Notes: a model not told the origin generated them from the letters alone. Shown: positions 9,514 through 17,997, counted from the first letter of the stretch. The stretch is DNA of 29,449 bases from DATBFX01 sp036558305 (GCA_036558305.1 DATBFX010000549.1:1-29449), one strand, 5' to 3'. Program-made: numbers and translations.

Positions 9514-10230
9514 CTACCGCGATGACGTGGTTGACTGGGACGACAGCGAAGGCTCTGGCCGCGGCGGCGGCAGGTCCTCGCCGGCGCCGCCGTGTCCGGG
9601 CTCGAGCTCGTCGAAGTCGTCACCGACGAACGTGGACCACGGTTCGACCTGGGCGACGCCGGCAGCCTGCCGGAGCACGACCACCTGCGTCCCGCGCGGG
9701 ATGGCTTCGCCGGTCGGGCAACGCGCTGCCGAGACCTGGCGCACGCCTCGCCGCTCGTAGACGATTTCGCCGGTGCCGCCGGCGCGAATCGACGACGTCA
9801 CGCGGGCGATCGTTCCCGGCATGTAGTCGTCGGAGGCGCGCAGCAAACCGGCCTGCTGCGCGTGGAGCTTCTTCAGCAACCAGTAGATGACCCAACCGCC
9901 AACGAAACCGGCAATCACGCCGAGGACGAGACTGACCGCGGCGTAGGTCTCCAGACCGTTGCGGGCCAGGTAAGCGACGCCGCCGAACCACGTCAGGAAC
10001 CCGAGCACCGTCCCGACACTGATCGGGGACATGACGTCGTCCGAGGCATGGCCCTGATGCGCATCGTGTCCAGCGTGACCGTGGTGGCCGATGTGCCCGT
10101 GGTGTCCCGTGGGCTGGTGACCGGCCCCGATGTCGGTGATGCCGAGGAAGAGCGACAAAGCCGAGAAGATGAGACCGAAAAAGAAACACCCGAGAAGGAT
10201 CGCATCCAACAGGTCGTTGACGACAAACAT
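9514..10230 (-). CDS. NfeD-like membrane protein with histidine-rich loop
   Basis: NfeD proteins pair with flotillin/stomatin proteins at the membrane. This 238-residue protein has a first membrane helix (LLGCFFFGLIFSALSLFLGI), then a loop of repeated G-H-H-G-H (about residues 35-66), two more helices (VGTVLGFLTWFGGVAYLA and VSLVLGVIAGFVGGWVIYWL), and a soluble OB-fold-like domain (MPGTIARVTSSIRAGGTGEI through VVVLRQAAGVAQVEPW). The start at ATG 10230 has GGAGG 6 bases upstream; a longer reading from 10299 would add a charged, non-family stretch and is rejected. The His-rich loop could bind divalent metal, which is inference. Confidence 0.85.
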   Translation of the reverse strand: MFVVNDLLDAILLGCFFFGLIFSALSLFLGITDIGAGHQPTGHHGHIGHHGHAGHDAHQGHASDDVMSPISVGTVLGFLTWFGGVAYLARNGLETYAAVSLVLGVIAGFVGGWVIYWLLKKLHAQQAGLLRASDDYMPGTIARVTSSIRAGGTGEIVYERRGVRQVSAARCPTGEAIPRGTQVVVLRQAAGVAQVEPWSTFVGDDFDELEPGHGGAGEDLPPPRPEPSLSSQSTTSSR

Positions 10231-10425
10231 CGCCAACCTCCGGCATCGGTGGCGAGTTCGGAGCCACTTCGACTCCTGGTCCCATTGCCGGGAGTCCACG
10301 GCTGCGAGTTCGCCGATGCAACGCTATTTTAGCAGAGCCCGGCCCACCATCCCGGTCGGACCGCGGTCCCGACCCCGCTTGTCGCATTACGGAGCATACG
10401 CCGTCTGGGCAGGGGCGGATTCATC

Positions 10426-10513
10426 GGCGGGGGAGGGCGGCAGAGGGCGGCAGAGGGCGTGGGGAAACGACGGTCGCCCCGCCCCTATCCGCCTTCCTCC
10501 GCCCTCCCCCGCC
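10426..10513. repeat. Imperfect inverted repeat in the 356-base gap between the NfeD and HD genes
   Basis: GGCGGGGGAGGGCGG (10426-10440) has an exact reverse complement at 10499-10513. Extending inward, about 26 of 34 positions can pair. The left arm includes a tandem GGCGGCAGAG unit. It could form a long hairpin or cruciform between divergent genes. The rest of the gap (10231-10425) shows no ORF I trust; TAAAAT at 10326-10331 region on the minus strand lacks a -35. Confidence 0.7.
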
Positions 10514-10522
10514 CGTCCGGAG

Positions 10523-10552
10523 TTGGTCTTGGTTGACTGGCGACTCTATACT
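10523..10552 (+). promoter_or_regulatory. Promoter of the HD-domain gene
   Basis: TTGGTC (10523-10528), an 18-base spacer, then TATACT (10547-10552), giving a start near 10559. The inverted repeat ends 10 bases upstream of the -35. Confidence 0.6.
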
Positions 10553-10586
10553 CGAAGGCCGAAACCGGGGAAGGATGCTCCACCAG

Positions 10587-11414
10587 ATGAACACGCCCAA
10601 TGACAACACCAGTACGGCGCTCGTCCCGTCCGAGGTGACGAACAACGGCGAGACCGCGATCCTCGACGAGCTGGGCACCGAGTTGAGACTCGGCCGCACC
10701 GAGGTCGCACCAGAGACGGCCGCGGCTTCGACCCGGACCGAGGCGAGTTTGACGCTCGAAGCCGTCCGGGTCGATCCGGAGGTGCAGGCGTACATCCGGC
10801 AGGCGAACAAGAATCTCGGCGTGCTCGGGTTCACCGAGCACGGCTTTCGCCACGTCGGTCTGGTCGCCAACATCGCCCGGAACGTGTTGCGGTTGCTCAA
10901 TTACGATCCGAGGCAGCAGGAACTGGCGGCGATCGCCGGATACCTGCACGACATCGGCAACGTCGTCAGCCGGCACGGCCACGCCTCGACGGGTGCGGTC
11001 CTCGCCTACCCGATCCTCAACCGGTTGGGGATGGCGCCGGAGGACGTCGCGATCGTGCTCGGCGCGATCGGCTCGCACGGCGACGACAGCGGTCGCCTGG
11101 GCGAGCCGGTCCACCCGGTCTCGGCCGCGTTGATCCTGGCCGACAAGTCGGACGTGCATCGCTCGCGCGTGCGCAACAACGATCCGGCGTCGTTCGACCA
11201 GCACGATCGGGTCAACTACGCGGCGACCTCGTCGTTCCTCCGGGTGGCGCCGGAGGCCAAAACGATCACCTTGGAATTGACGATCGACACGGAAATGGCG
11301 CCGGTGATGCAGTACTTCGAGATCTTTCTACCCCGCATGCTGATGAGCCGGCACGCCGCCGAACTGCTCGACTGCGCCTTCCACATCACGATCAACGAGG
11401 TGGTGGTGCTGTGA
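10587..11414 (+). CDS. HD-domain phosphohydrolase
   Basis: HD proteins are metal-dependent phosphohydrolases acting on nucleotides or cyclic nucleotides. After about 60 residues of low-complexity N-terminus, the core shows His89 (HGFRHV), His121-Asp122 (YLHDIGN), His164 in IGSHGDD and the final Asp in LILADKSDV, completing an H..HD..H..D set. The substrate cannot be told from sequence. The promoter at 10523-10552 excludes a longer start. Of the two ATGs, 10587 is preferred because the GGGGAAGG site ends directly at the 10575 ATG. The C-terminal 65 residues contain TITLELTIDTEMAPVMQYFE, a small beta domain often seen in HD proteins of this kind. rodA follows after a repeat element. Confidence 0.82.
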   Translation: MNTPNDNTSTALVPSEVTNNGETAILDELGTELRLGRTEVAPETAAASTRTEASLTLEAVRVDPEVQAYIRQANKNLGVLGFTEHGFRHVGLVANIARNVLRLLNYDPRQQELAAIAGYLHDIGNVVSRHGHASTGAVLAYPILNRLGMAPEDVAIVLGAIGSHGDDSGRLGEPVHPVSAALILADKSDVHRSRVRNNDPASFDQHDRVNYAATSSFLRVAPEAKTITLELTIDTEMAPVMQYFEIFLPRMLMSRHAAELLDCAFHITINEVVVL

Positions 11415-11417
11415 CGA

Positions 11418-11514
11418 GGTTCCAGGTCTCAGGTCTCAGGTCACAAGTCGCAGATCGCCCCAAGCTCCGTGTTGCGGCTTGGAACTTGAGACCTGAGACC
11501 TCAGACCTGAGACC
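11418..11514. repeat. Intergenic inverted repeat made of AGGTCTC units
   Basis: The left arm (11423-11449) carries AGGTCTCAGGTCTCAGGTC and the right arm (11482-11512 region) carries its inverse, with about 24 of 27 positions pairing. The element nearly fills the 105-base gap between the HD gene stop and the rodA ATG. Such units look like a dispersed intergenic element rather than a gene. It lies only about 5 bases from the rodA start. Confidence 0.75.
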
Positions 11515-11519
11515 CGTCC

Positions 11520-12647
11520 ATGAGTAGTCGCTGGAAAGACTTCGACATCTACTTGCTACTCACGACCGGGATCGTGATGTGCTTCGGCACCGTCTCGATC
11601 TGGAGTGCCGTGGGTGGGGGAACGCTGTCGCCATCGAACAAGGGCGTGCAACAAGCGCTGTACGGGTTGATCGGACTCGTCCTGATGTTCTTCATCGCGG
11701 GGATGGACTATCGCTTTTTCGCATCGCTGTCGTGGATGCTCTATTTCGGCGGCATGGCGTTGCTGGTGCTGGTGTTGGTTCCGAGTCCGGTCACGCTGGA
11801 GGTGCTCGGGGCGCGGCGATGGTTCCTGATCGGCGGATTGGACAACGGGATCACGATTCAACCGTCGGAGTTCGGGAAGCTCGTGACGATCGTGGCGCTC
11901 GGGGGATTCATCGCTTCGCGGGGTCGGGAGATGCGCGACCTCGGCAATTTCGTCGTCTCGATGCTGATCGTGGTCGTGCCGGCGCTCCTGGTGTTCCGCG
12001 AACCGGATCTGGGGTCGGCGGTCGTCTACGGCGTGATCTGGGCGTCGATGATGCTGGTGACGCAGACGCGCAAGGTCTACTTCGCCGCGATCGCCTTGCT
12101 GGCGGTGCCGGCGTTTCTGTTTGCCTGGGAGTTCGTCTTTCACGACTACCAACGGGAGCGCCTTCTCATCTCCTACAACCCGGACAAGGACCCGATGGGC
12201 GCCGGTTACAACATCATCCAGGCGCGGCTCAGCATCGGTTCGGGCGGTCTCTTCGGGTTCGGTCTCGGCGGCGGCACCCAGAGTCAGTTGGAGTTGCTGA
12301 AGGTTCGCGAGTCGGACTTCATCTTCGCGCACGCGAGCGGGATGGTCGGGTTCGTCGGTATGGTGGCGCTCTTCGCCTGCTACGTTTTCATGATCTGGCG
12401 TTGTCTGCGGGTGGCCGAAACGGCGAAGGACAGTTTCGGGCAATGCGTGGCGATCGGCGTCACGGGGATCGTCTTTTTCCAGGCCTTCGTCAACATCGGG
12501 ATGAACCTCGGCATCATGCCGGTGACGGGGATTACCCTGCCGTTCGTCAGCCAGGGTTCTTCCTCGCTCTGGACCTTCCTGATGGCCCAGGGGATTTTGC
12601 AGAGTATCCTGATGCGTCACCGGAAACTGGCGTTTCAACCGGACTGA
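11520..12647 (+). CDS. rodA: RodA/FtsW-family peptidoglycan glycosyltransferase (SEDS)
   Basis: SEDS proteins polymerise lipid II into glycan strands, with RodA acting in side-wall growth. The 375-residue multi-pass protein has ARRWFLIGG, IQPSEFGKLV, the FREPDLGSAVVYG motif with the key Asp, GAGYNIIQARLSIGSGGLFG, ESDFIFA and the final GITLPFVSQGSSSLW. Length and the short N-terminus favour RodA over FtsW. No ribosome site is visible before the ATG, since the repeat element runs up to it, so translation may depend on the HD gene or on unusual initiation. Its last 101 bases are antisense to the end of rsmI. Confidence 0.92.
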   Translation: MSSRWKDFDIYLLLTTGIVMCFGTVSIWSAVGGGTLSPSNKGVQQALYGLIGLVLMFFIAGMDYRFFASLSWMLYFGGMALLVLVLVPSPVTLEVLGARRWFLIGGLDNGITIQPSEFGKLVTIVALGGFIASRGREMRDLGNFVVSMLIVVVPALLVFREPDLGSAVVYGVIWASMMLVTQTRKVYFAAIALLAVPAFLFAWEFVFHDYQRERLLISYNPDKDPMGAGYNIIQARLSIGSGGLFGFGLGGGTQSQLELLKVRESDFIFAHASGMVGFVGMVALFACYVFMIWRCLRVAETAKDSFGQCVAIGVTGIVFFQAFVNIGMNLGIMPVTGITLPFVSQGSSSLWTFLMAQGILQSILMRHRKLAFQPD

Positions 12648-13479
12648 CGCCCGTCTGCTCCGCGCGACCGACCGCGCGCGCCAGCTCGTAGAGTTCCGAG
12701 CGCGGTCTGCCGGTGATCGCGGCGGCTTCCCTGGCGGCCTCGCTCGGTTTCATGCCGCCGGCGAGGAACCGGCTGACGACGGTTTTCGGGTCTTCGGCTC
12801 GTTCGTCCTCATCGGCACCCCCGGCGATGACGATCACGACCTCGCCGCGCAGAGTCTCGCCGGTTAGTGACGCGCTCAGGTCAGACAGCGTTCCGCGTCG
12901 GATGTCTTCGTGGAGCTTGGTCAGCTCCCTGAGAATCGCCGCCTGGCGACCCCCAAGCGTTTGCCGAAGCTCATTCACCGTGGAAGCGACGCGGCCGGGC
13001 GCTTCGAAGAGGACGAGGGCGAATCCCGTGGCGGCGGCGCGGGCGACGAGGCGGCGGCGTTCGGACTGAGCGCGCGGGAGGAAACCGAGGAAGGTGAATG
13101 GGCCCGCGACGAGTCCAGAGGCGGAAACGGCGGCGGCAAGCGAGGATGGTCCGGGGATGGGCGAGACCGTGTGGCCGGCGGCGAGCGCGGCAGCAACAAG
13201 CGCCTGACCGGGGTCGGAGATGGCGGGAGTGCCGGCGTCGCTGACGAGGGCGACGTCGCCCGTGGCAAGTGCTTCGAGGAGGCGGTCGCGGCGGGCACGT
13301 TCGTTGAAGGCGTGGTAGCTGAGGAGTGGAGTCTCGATGCCGAAATGGGCGAGCAGGCGGCCGGTGTGTCGGGTATCCTCGGCGGCGATCAGGGAGACCT
13401 CGCGGAGGACGCGCAGGGCGCGGGCGGAGATGTCCTCCAGGTTGCCGATCGGGGTGGCGACGACGTAGAGGATGCCCAT
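12547..13479 (-). CDS. rsmI: 16S rRNA (cytidine-1402-2'-O)-methyltransferase
   Basis: RsmI methylates the ribose of C1402 in the decoding centre, using SAM. The N-terminus LYVVATPIGNLEDISARAL, then AAEDTRHTGRLL, LVSDAGTPAISDPG and PIPGPSSLAAAVSASGL are family signatures. The C-terminal helical part has ITGRPRSELYELA. It is 310 residues long, slightly more than typical, and about 33 extra residues (VETPVSGDASGYSAKSP onward, Ser/Arg-rich) are encoded opposite the rodA C-terminus. The ATG at 13479 has no strong ribosome site. It diverges from dnaX. Confidence 0.93.
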   Translation of the reverse strand: MGILYVVATPIGNLEDISARALRVLREVSLIAAEDTRHTGRLLAHFGIETPLLSYHAFNERARRDRLLEALATGDVALVSDAGTPAISDPGQALVAAALAAGHTVSPIPGPSSLAAAVSASGLVAGPFTFLGFLPRAQSERRRLVARAAATGFALVLFEAPGRVASTVNELRQTLGGRQAAILRELTKLHEDIRRGTLSDLSASLTGETLRGEVVIVIAGGADEDERAEDPKTVVSRFLAGGMKPSEAAREAAAITGRPRSELYELARAVGRAEQTGVSPVETPVSGDASGYSAKSPGPSGRSRARKNPG

Positions 13480-13498
13480 GCGAGTAGCGCGATCCGCG

Positions 13499-13528
13499 TT
13501 GGTGAACGGATGATCGAACGGGTATACT
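13499..13528 (+). promoter_or_regulatory. Promoter of dnaX
   Basis: TTGGTG (13499-13504), an 18-base spacer, then TATACT (13523-13528), in the 113-base gap between rsmI and dnaX. The predicted start is near 13535, followed by a GGAGG ribosome site 10 bases before the dnaX ATG. Confidence 0.65.
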
Positions 13529-13592
13529 CGGTGTACGGACAGTTATTATGCGTGCTTAGCGAATCGGCACGCGTTGCGGAGGCTCCAATCGC

Positions 13593-15518
13593 ATGACCAC
13601 CCCGTCGCTTTTCGGTGAGGCGCCGCCCGCAGCCCGGTCCGATGGGTCGCCGGCGACTGGCACCACCGGCGCGGCGAGCAGGGCGCAAACGCAGTCATTG
13701 TATCGGAAGTACCGGCCCCAGTCGTTCGACGCCGACGAACTGGTCGGGCAAGAGCACATCGTGCGGACGCTGCGCAACGCGATCGCGCTCGACCGGGTGG
13801 CGCACGCGTACCTCTTTTGCGGTCCGCGCGGGACCGGCAAAACGACGACGGCGCGGTTGCTGGCGAAAGCGGTCAACTGCCTCGATCCCGACCCGGCGCG
13901 GCGTCCCTGCAACGTCTGCGAGAGTTGCCGGGCGATCGCGTCGGGCGCGGCCACCGACGTCATCGAGATCGACGCGGCCAGCAATCGCGGGATCGACGAC
14001 ATCCGCGAGTTGCGGGAGCGGGTCAAGTACGCGCCGACCCAACTGCGGACGAAGTTCTACATCATCGACGAGGCGCACCAGATCACCGGGGCGGCGGCGA
14101 ACGCCTTTTTGAAGACGCTGGAAGAACCGCCGGGTCACACGAAGTTCGTGCTGGCCACCACCGATCCCGAGGAGTTGCTGCCGACGATCGTCTCGCGTTG
14201 CCAGCGGTTCGATTTCCGCCGGATCGGTGCCGAGGCGATGGTGGGGCGGTTGCGCGCGGTCGCGGCGGCAGAAGGGCTCGCGATCGAGGACGACGCGTTG
14301 TGGGTGATCGCGCGCCACGCAACCGGGAGTTTGCGCGACGCACTCGGGTTGCTCGATCAACTGGCGGTCTACGGCGAGCGGGAGGGCGGGGCGACGACGA
14401 TCGACGCGGCGGCCGTTCGTGCCCTGCTCGGGGTGAGCCGAAACGACCGGATCGAGACGCTGGCGACCGCGCTCGCGGAGCGGGACGCGGCACTGGCGCT
14501 GGGAACGGTCAACGCCGCCGTCGAGGCAGGGGAAGACCCGCGGCAATTGAACCGGCAGCTCGTCGCCTACCTCCGTGTGCTCTTGCACCAGCGCGCGGGG
14601 GGATCGCCGGACGCGGACGAGCGGGCGAAGGAGTTGGCGGCGCGCTTCGGGTTGGCCGAGATCGCGCGGTTGGCGCGTCTGTTCAGTGAGGTCGATTACA
14701 AAATTCGGCATTCGTCGTACGCCCACCTCCCGTTTGAGGTGGCACTCGTGGAGGGTATCCTGCGGGGGCCGGAGGCGGAGTCCGCTGTTCGTGCGGAGGG
14801 ACAGACCGCACCGTTGGGGAGTTTGCCGCCCCGACCGGGCGAGCGAAACGGTCGAGATGAGGACGTGCCCGAACGACCGCCGACGACCGCGTTGCGCGAT
14901 CGCGTTCGCGGCGTCGCGAGCCGACCGGTGAGTCCGGTTTCCTCCGCGCCACCGGCCGAAAGTCCGTCGCTTTCCGAGGAATCGTCGTCGCGGCAGGCGG
15001 GCGACGTCGCACCCGGGTCGGGTCCTTCGGCGGCGGCGGGCGACGGTCGGTCGCCGTCGGTGGAGCAGTTGATCGACCTGTGGCCGCGGATTCGGCTGGA
15101 CGTGAAGGCGGTCAACCGGCGGATCGAGGCCCTACTCAGCTCGATCGATCCGGTCGACGTGAGGGGAAACGAGGTGATCTTGGCGGCCGCCTACGCGTTC
15201 CATCGCGACCGGATGAACACCGATGAGGTTCGCGCGGTGGTCGACGACGTGATCGGCCGGCACTTGCAGCGTCGAATCACGACCGTCTGCGTTCTCCGCG
15301 GCGAGGAGTCGGGTACCGGCGCGGGCGCGACTGCCGTCGCGACGCCGCGACCAAAGTCCGCGGTTCGCGAGGAAGCTCCGGCCAAACCGGTCGCAGCCGC
15401 GGCGGTGGATGAACCGCCCCCGCCCATGGACGACGATGCTCCGCGCGACGACGACCTGGACGATCGCCGGCTGAAAGCGGCCAAAAACATCTTCGACGCC
15501 GAAGAGGTGACGCCTTAG
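13593..15518 (+). CDS. dnaX: DNA polymerase III subunit gamma/tau
   Basis: This is the clamp-loader ATPase that loads the sliding clamp and ties together the replicase. It shows SLYRKYRPQSFDADELVGQE, the Walker A GPRGTGKTTT (77-86), zinc-binding cysteines 96, 106, 109 and 112, the DEAH Walker B (159-162) and the sensor/arginine-finger segment LPTIVSRCQRFDF. A Pro/Ser/Arg-rich linker runs from about residue 395 to 485, followed by a compact domain of about 80 residues (VEQLIDLWPRIRLDVK onward) like the tau C-terminal part. No A-run or other slippery site was seen, so a frameshifted gamma form is not predicted. The stop overlaps the convergent lipoprotein gene by 4 bases. Confidence 0.95.
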   Translation: MTTPSLFGEAPPAARSDGSPATGTTGAASRAQTQSLYRKYRPQSFDADELVGQEHIVRTLRNAIALDRVAHAYLFCGPRGTGKTTTARLLAKAVNCLDPDPARRPCNVCESCRAIASGAATDVIEIDAASNRGIDDIRELRERVKYAPTQLRTKFYIIDEAHQITGAAANAFLKTLEEPPGHTKFVLATTDPEELLPTIVSRCQRFDFRRIGAEAMVGRLRAVAAAEGLAIEDDALWVIARHATGSLRDALGLLDQLAVYGEREGGATTIDAAAVRALLGVSRNDRIETLATALAERDAALALGTVNAAVEAGEDPRQLNRQLVAYLRVLLHQRAGGSPDADERAKELAARFGLAEIARLARLFSEVDYKIRHSSYAHLPFEVALVEGILRGPEAESAVRAEGQTAPLGSLPPRPGERNGRDEDVPERPPTTALRDRVRGVASRPVSPVSSAPPAESPSLSEESSSRQAGDVAPGSGPSAAAGDGRSPSVEQLIDLWPRIRLDVKAVNRRIEALLSSIDPVDVRGNEVILAAAYAFHRDRMNTDEVRAVVDDVIGRHLQRRITTVCVLRGEESGTGAGATAVATPRPKSAVREEAPAKPVAAAAVDEPPPPMDDDAPRDDDLDDRRLKAAKNIFDAEEVTP

Positions 15519-16873
15519 CGAGCCGCGAACGGGCTGGCGGCGACCGGGGAAGACGCCGGCGAGGCAACGGGCGAGGCAATCGGCGACGCGGCCGGCGAGG
15601 CGACGGGCGTGGCGGGTGCGGCGGAGCCGCGGTAGACGATGGTCGGGGTTTCGCCGGCCCGGGCGCGGTAGAGGGTGGTTGCTGGTTCGCCGGAGGCGGG
15701 AGCCGTACTCCAGATCAAGCCGTCGGTCGTCCACCAGATGTTGGTGACGCGCTCGCCGCTGCCGACCGGGAGGCGGAGCGTTTCGCCGCTGCCGATCGGT
15801 TGCAGCCAGAGGCTGTCGACGGGGTTGCCGCTGTCGTCGGGCACGGTGACGACGTAGGCGACGCCCTTGCCGTCGGGGGAGACGGCGAAGTTCGTGATCG
15901 CCGAAACCGGGCCGACGCGGGAGGCACCGGCAACGAGAGCGGGGGTGCCACCGGTTGCCGGAATTTGGAAGAGGTCGCCCCCGAAGGTGGGGTCGCCGAC
16001 GGTCGAGGCGAGGGTGTAGAGCAAGGAGGCGCCGTCGGGGTTCCAGGCGGCGCGGGCGACGGTCCGGCGGCCGTCGGTCGACGGTGGCACCACGGGAACG
16101 GGATCGAGGGGAAGGGCACCCAACGGGGCGACGTAGAGCCCGCCGGCCTTCTTCGGCGAGACGGGGTTGACGAAGGCGATGGCGTCGCCCCGCGGCGACC
16201 AGGAGACCTGACCGGGTGCGGCCACGCGCGCCGGGCCGACCAGGAGACGCGGATCGCCGGAGCGGGGGATTGACAGGATGCCGCCGGAGGCGAGACCGGC
16301 CAACACCTGCGCGCCATCGGGCGACCAGGCCAGGCTGTAGGCCCCGGCCGGTGATTTGGCGGTCGGGGTAGCGAATCGGCCGAGGTTCTTGACGCGACGG
16401 ACTTCCTTGCCATCCGGGCCGATCAAGACGAGGTCGACGCGGTCGGCGGGTTTGCCGGGGGCGACCAGGAGGGCGACGAGATCGCCGCTCGGGGAGGCGC
16501 TGTAGGCGAGGATGCGGCCGCCGGCGCCGGTCCACAGCGGGCGGGGTTGGGTCCAAGGGGCGGTGAACGCGACCAGGTCGTCGCCGACCTGAAGGACGAT
16601 CGAGGAGGCGCCGCCGGGTGCGGCCAGGAGTTGGGCGACCGGGACCGGGGACGACGTCCGGGAGGACGAGGTGACGGTTGGGCGGGCGATGCCGGGTCTG
16701 GTCGGGGTTTGACCGGGGCCGCCGGTTGGCGTCGGTTGGTTGGCGAAGCTGGGTCCGGTGTCGTCGGCGCAGGCGACGAGGGTCGCACAGAGGAGCAGGG
16801 GCACCAGCCGGGCCAGAAGGCGGGCGGAAACCCTGGTCGAATGGTGTGCAAAACGTTGACGTTGTCTGGGCAC
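15515..16873 (-). CDS. Lipoprotein with TolB/WD40-like beta-propeller
   Basis: A basic N-terminus and hydrophobic stretch end in LLCATLVAC, a lipobox with Cys near residue 34. After a Pro/Thr-rich linker come propeller blades with the typical turn motifs AWSPDGAQVLAG, SWSPRGDAIAFV, AWNPDGASLLYT and AVSPDGKGVAYV. The last 40 residues are a low-complexity PVASP/PIASP tail. It probably sits on the outer face of the membrane as a binding or scaffold protein; no ligand can be named. The start is a GTG at 16873 with no clear ribosome site, and it lies inside the promoter of the divergent CarH-like gene, so the two may be co-regulated. Confidence 0.75.
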   Translation of the reverse strand: MPRQRQRFAHHSTRVSARLLARLVPLLLCATLVACADDTGPSFANQPTPTGGPGQTPTRPGIARPTVTSSSRTSSPVPVAQLLAAPGGASSIVLQVGDDLVAFTAPWTQPRPLWTGAGGRILAYSASPSGDLVALLVAPGKPADRVDLVLIGPDGKEVRRVKNLGRFATPTAKSPAGAYSLAWSPDGAQVLAGLASGGILSIPRSGDPRLLVGPARVAAPGQVSWSPRGDAIAFVNPVSPKKAGGLYVAPLGALPLDPVPVVPPSTDGRRTVARAAWNPDGASLLYTLASTVGDPTFGGDLFQIPATGGTPALVAGASRVGPVSAITNFAVSPDGKGVAYVVTVPDDSGNPVDSLWLQPIGSGETLRLPVGSGERVTNIWWTTDGLIWSTAPASGEPATTLYRARAGETPTIVYRGSAAPATPVASPAASPIASPVASPASSPVAASPFAAR

Positions 16874-16884
16874 CGGCCTATAGT
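16856..16884 (+). promoter_or_regulatory. Near-consensus promoter of the CarH-like regulator
   Basis: TTGACG (16856-16861), a 17-base spacer, then TATAGT (16879-16884), with a start near 16891. The -35 overlaps the first codons of the divergent lipoprotein gene. The -35 lies within ACGTTGACGTTGTC, a short tandem of CGTTG; whether this is an operator is unknown. Confidence 0.75.
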
Positions 16885-16908
16885 GCGGATAGTGGAGGGC
16901 TGCTCGCC

Positions 16909-17907
16909 GTGCGGCTGTTCGATCGCTTTCGGTCCGAACCAGTGTATAACACGCGGGCGGTGGTTCAACGGACGGGGGTGCCGGCGGATACGTTCCGGGC
17001 TTGGGAGCGGCGTTATGGCTTGCCGCGGCCGATGCGCAGCGCGGGCAATCAGCGGCTGTATTCCGAGCGCGACATCGCGATCATCGGTTGGTTGCGGGAT
17101 CAGACGCGGGCGGGCTTGACGATCAGTCAAGCGGTGGCGCTGTTTCGTGTGGGCGAAGGCGAGGCGGCGGTCGTCGCGACGGGCGAACTGGATTCGGCGC
17201 CGGTGCGGTCGGACGGGCGGCGGGGGCCGCGGGGTGACGCGAATCGCCTTGGCGGGTTCCGGGAACGGGTGGTGGAGGCGTTGATCGCGTTCGACGGCGG
17301 GGCGGCCGAGCGGGCGGTCGAGGAGGCGGTGGCGTTGGTGGCGGTGGACGGGGTCTGTCGCCACGTACTCGAAGCGGGTTTGGTCGAGATCGGCGAGCGG
17401 TGGGAGCGGGGCGAGGTGGGGGTCGGCGCCGAGCATTTCGCGAGCGGTTACGTCATGCGCAAATTGGCGGCGCTGTTCAATCTGTCGCAACCGCAGTCTG
17501 GACGGGGGCCGGTCGTGGCGGCGTGTGTCGAGGGCGAACTGCACGAGATCGGGTTGCTGTCGAAGAGTCTGGTTTTGTCTCGACACGGGTTTCGGGTCGT
17601 GTACCTGGGGGCGAATCTGCCGTGCGCCGATCTGATGGGCGTGGTCCGGGAAGTGGGGGCACCGGTGGTGTTGCTTTCGGCGACGACGGAAACGGCATGT
17701 GGGAAGCTGCGGGAGACGATCGCGGTGTTGCGGGCGGCGAAGGTGGGGAGCGTGGGACCGCTGGTGGGCTACGGCGGTCGGCTCTTTCGCGAACGGCCGG
17801 AGTTGCGAGACGGGGTGGACGGCGTCTTTTTGGGCGATGAGGATCGTGACACCGTCGAGACGGTGGAGCGGATGATGGCCGGGGTCGAGACAGGTTTGCC
17901 GGGATAG
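16909..17907 (+). CDS. CarH/LitR-like MerR-family regulator with B12-binding photoreceptor domain
   Basis: CarH-type repressors bind adenosylcobalamin in the dark, hold DNA as tetramers, and are released by light. The N-terminal MerR helix-turn-helix reads NTRAVVQRTGVPADTFRAWE (about residues 14-33) and RRYGLPRP, with NQRLYSERDI completing the winged helix. The helical cap carries the W-x9-EH motif (Trp165, Glu175, His176) that typifies light-sensing CarH. The Rossmann part carries E-x-H-x-x-G (Glu210, His212, Gly215), where the His would be the lower cobalt ligand. At 332 residues it is slightly longer than CarH. The GTG start has GGAGGG 9 bases upstream. No carotenoid or photolyase gene is in the window, so its targets are unknown; autoregulation and control of the divergent lipoprotein gene are possible. 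Confidence 0.88.
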   Translation: MRLFDRFRSEPVYNTRAVVQRTGVPADTFRAWERRYGLPRPMRSAGNQRLYSERDIAIIGWLRDQTRAGLTISQAVALFRVGEGEAAVVATGELDSAPVRSDGRRGPRGDANRLGGFRERVVEALIAFDGGAAERAVEEAVALVAVDGVCRHVLEAGLVEIGERWERGEVGVGAEHFASGYVMRKLAALFNLSQPQSGRGPVVAACVEGELHEIGLLSKSLVLSRHGFRVVYLGANLPCADLMGVVREVGAPVVLLSATTETACGKLRETIAVLRAAKVGSVGPLVGYGGRLFRERPELRDGVDGVFLGDEDRDTVETVERMMAGVETGLPG

Positions 17908-17997
17908 GCATCGGGCGGGACGCCGCGTGCTAGACTCGTGGACCGGTGGGGTGGGCGGTTTTGGCCGGCGATTGGTCGGCGTGGTTTGAGGTGTCGT

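Noticed and set aside
13593..15518. Programmed frameshift in dnaX
   Set aside because: No A-run or heptamer slippery site was seen; the frame is open to the natural end.
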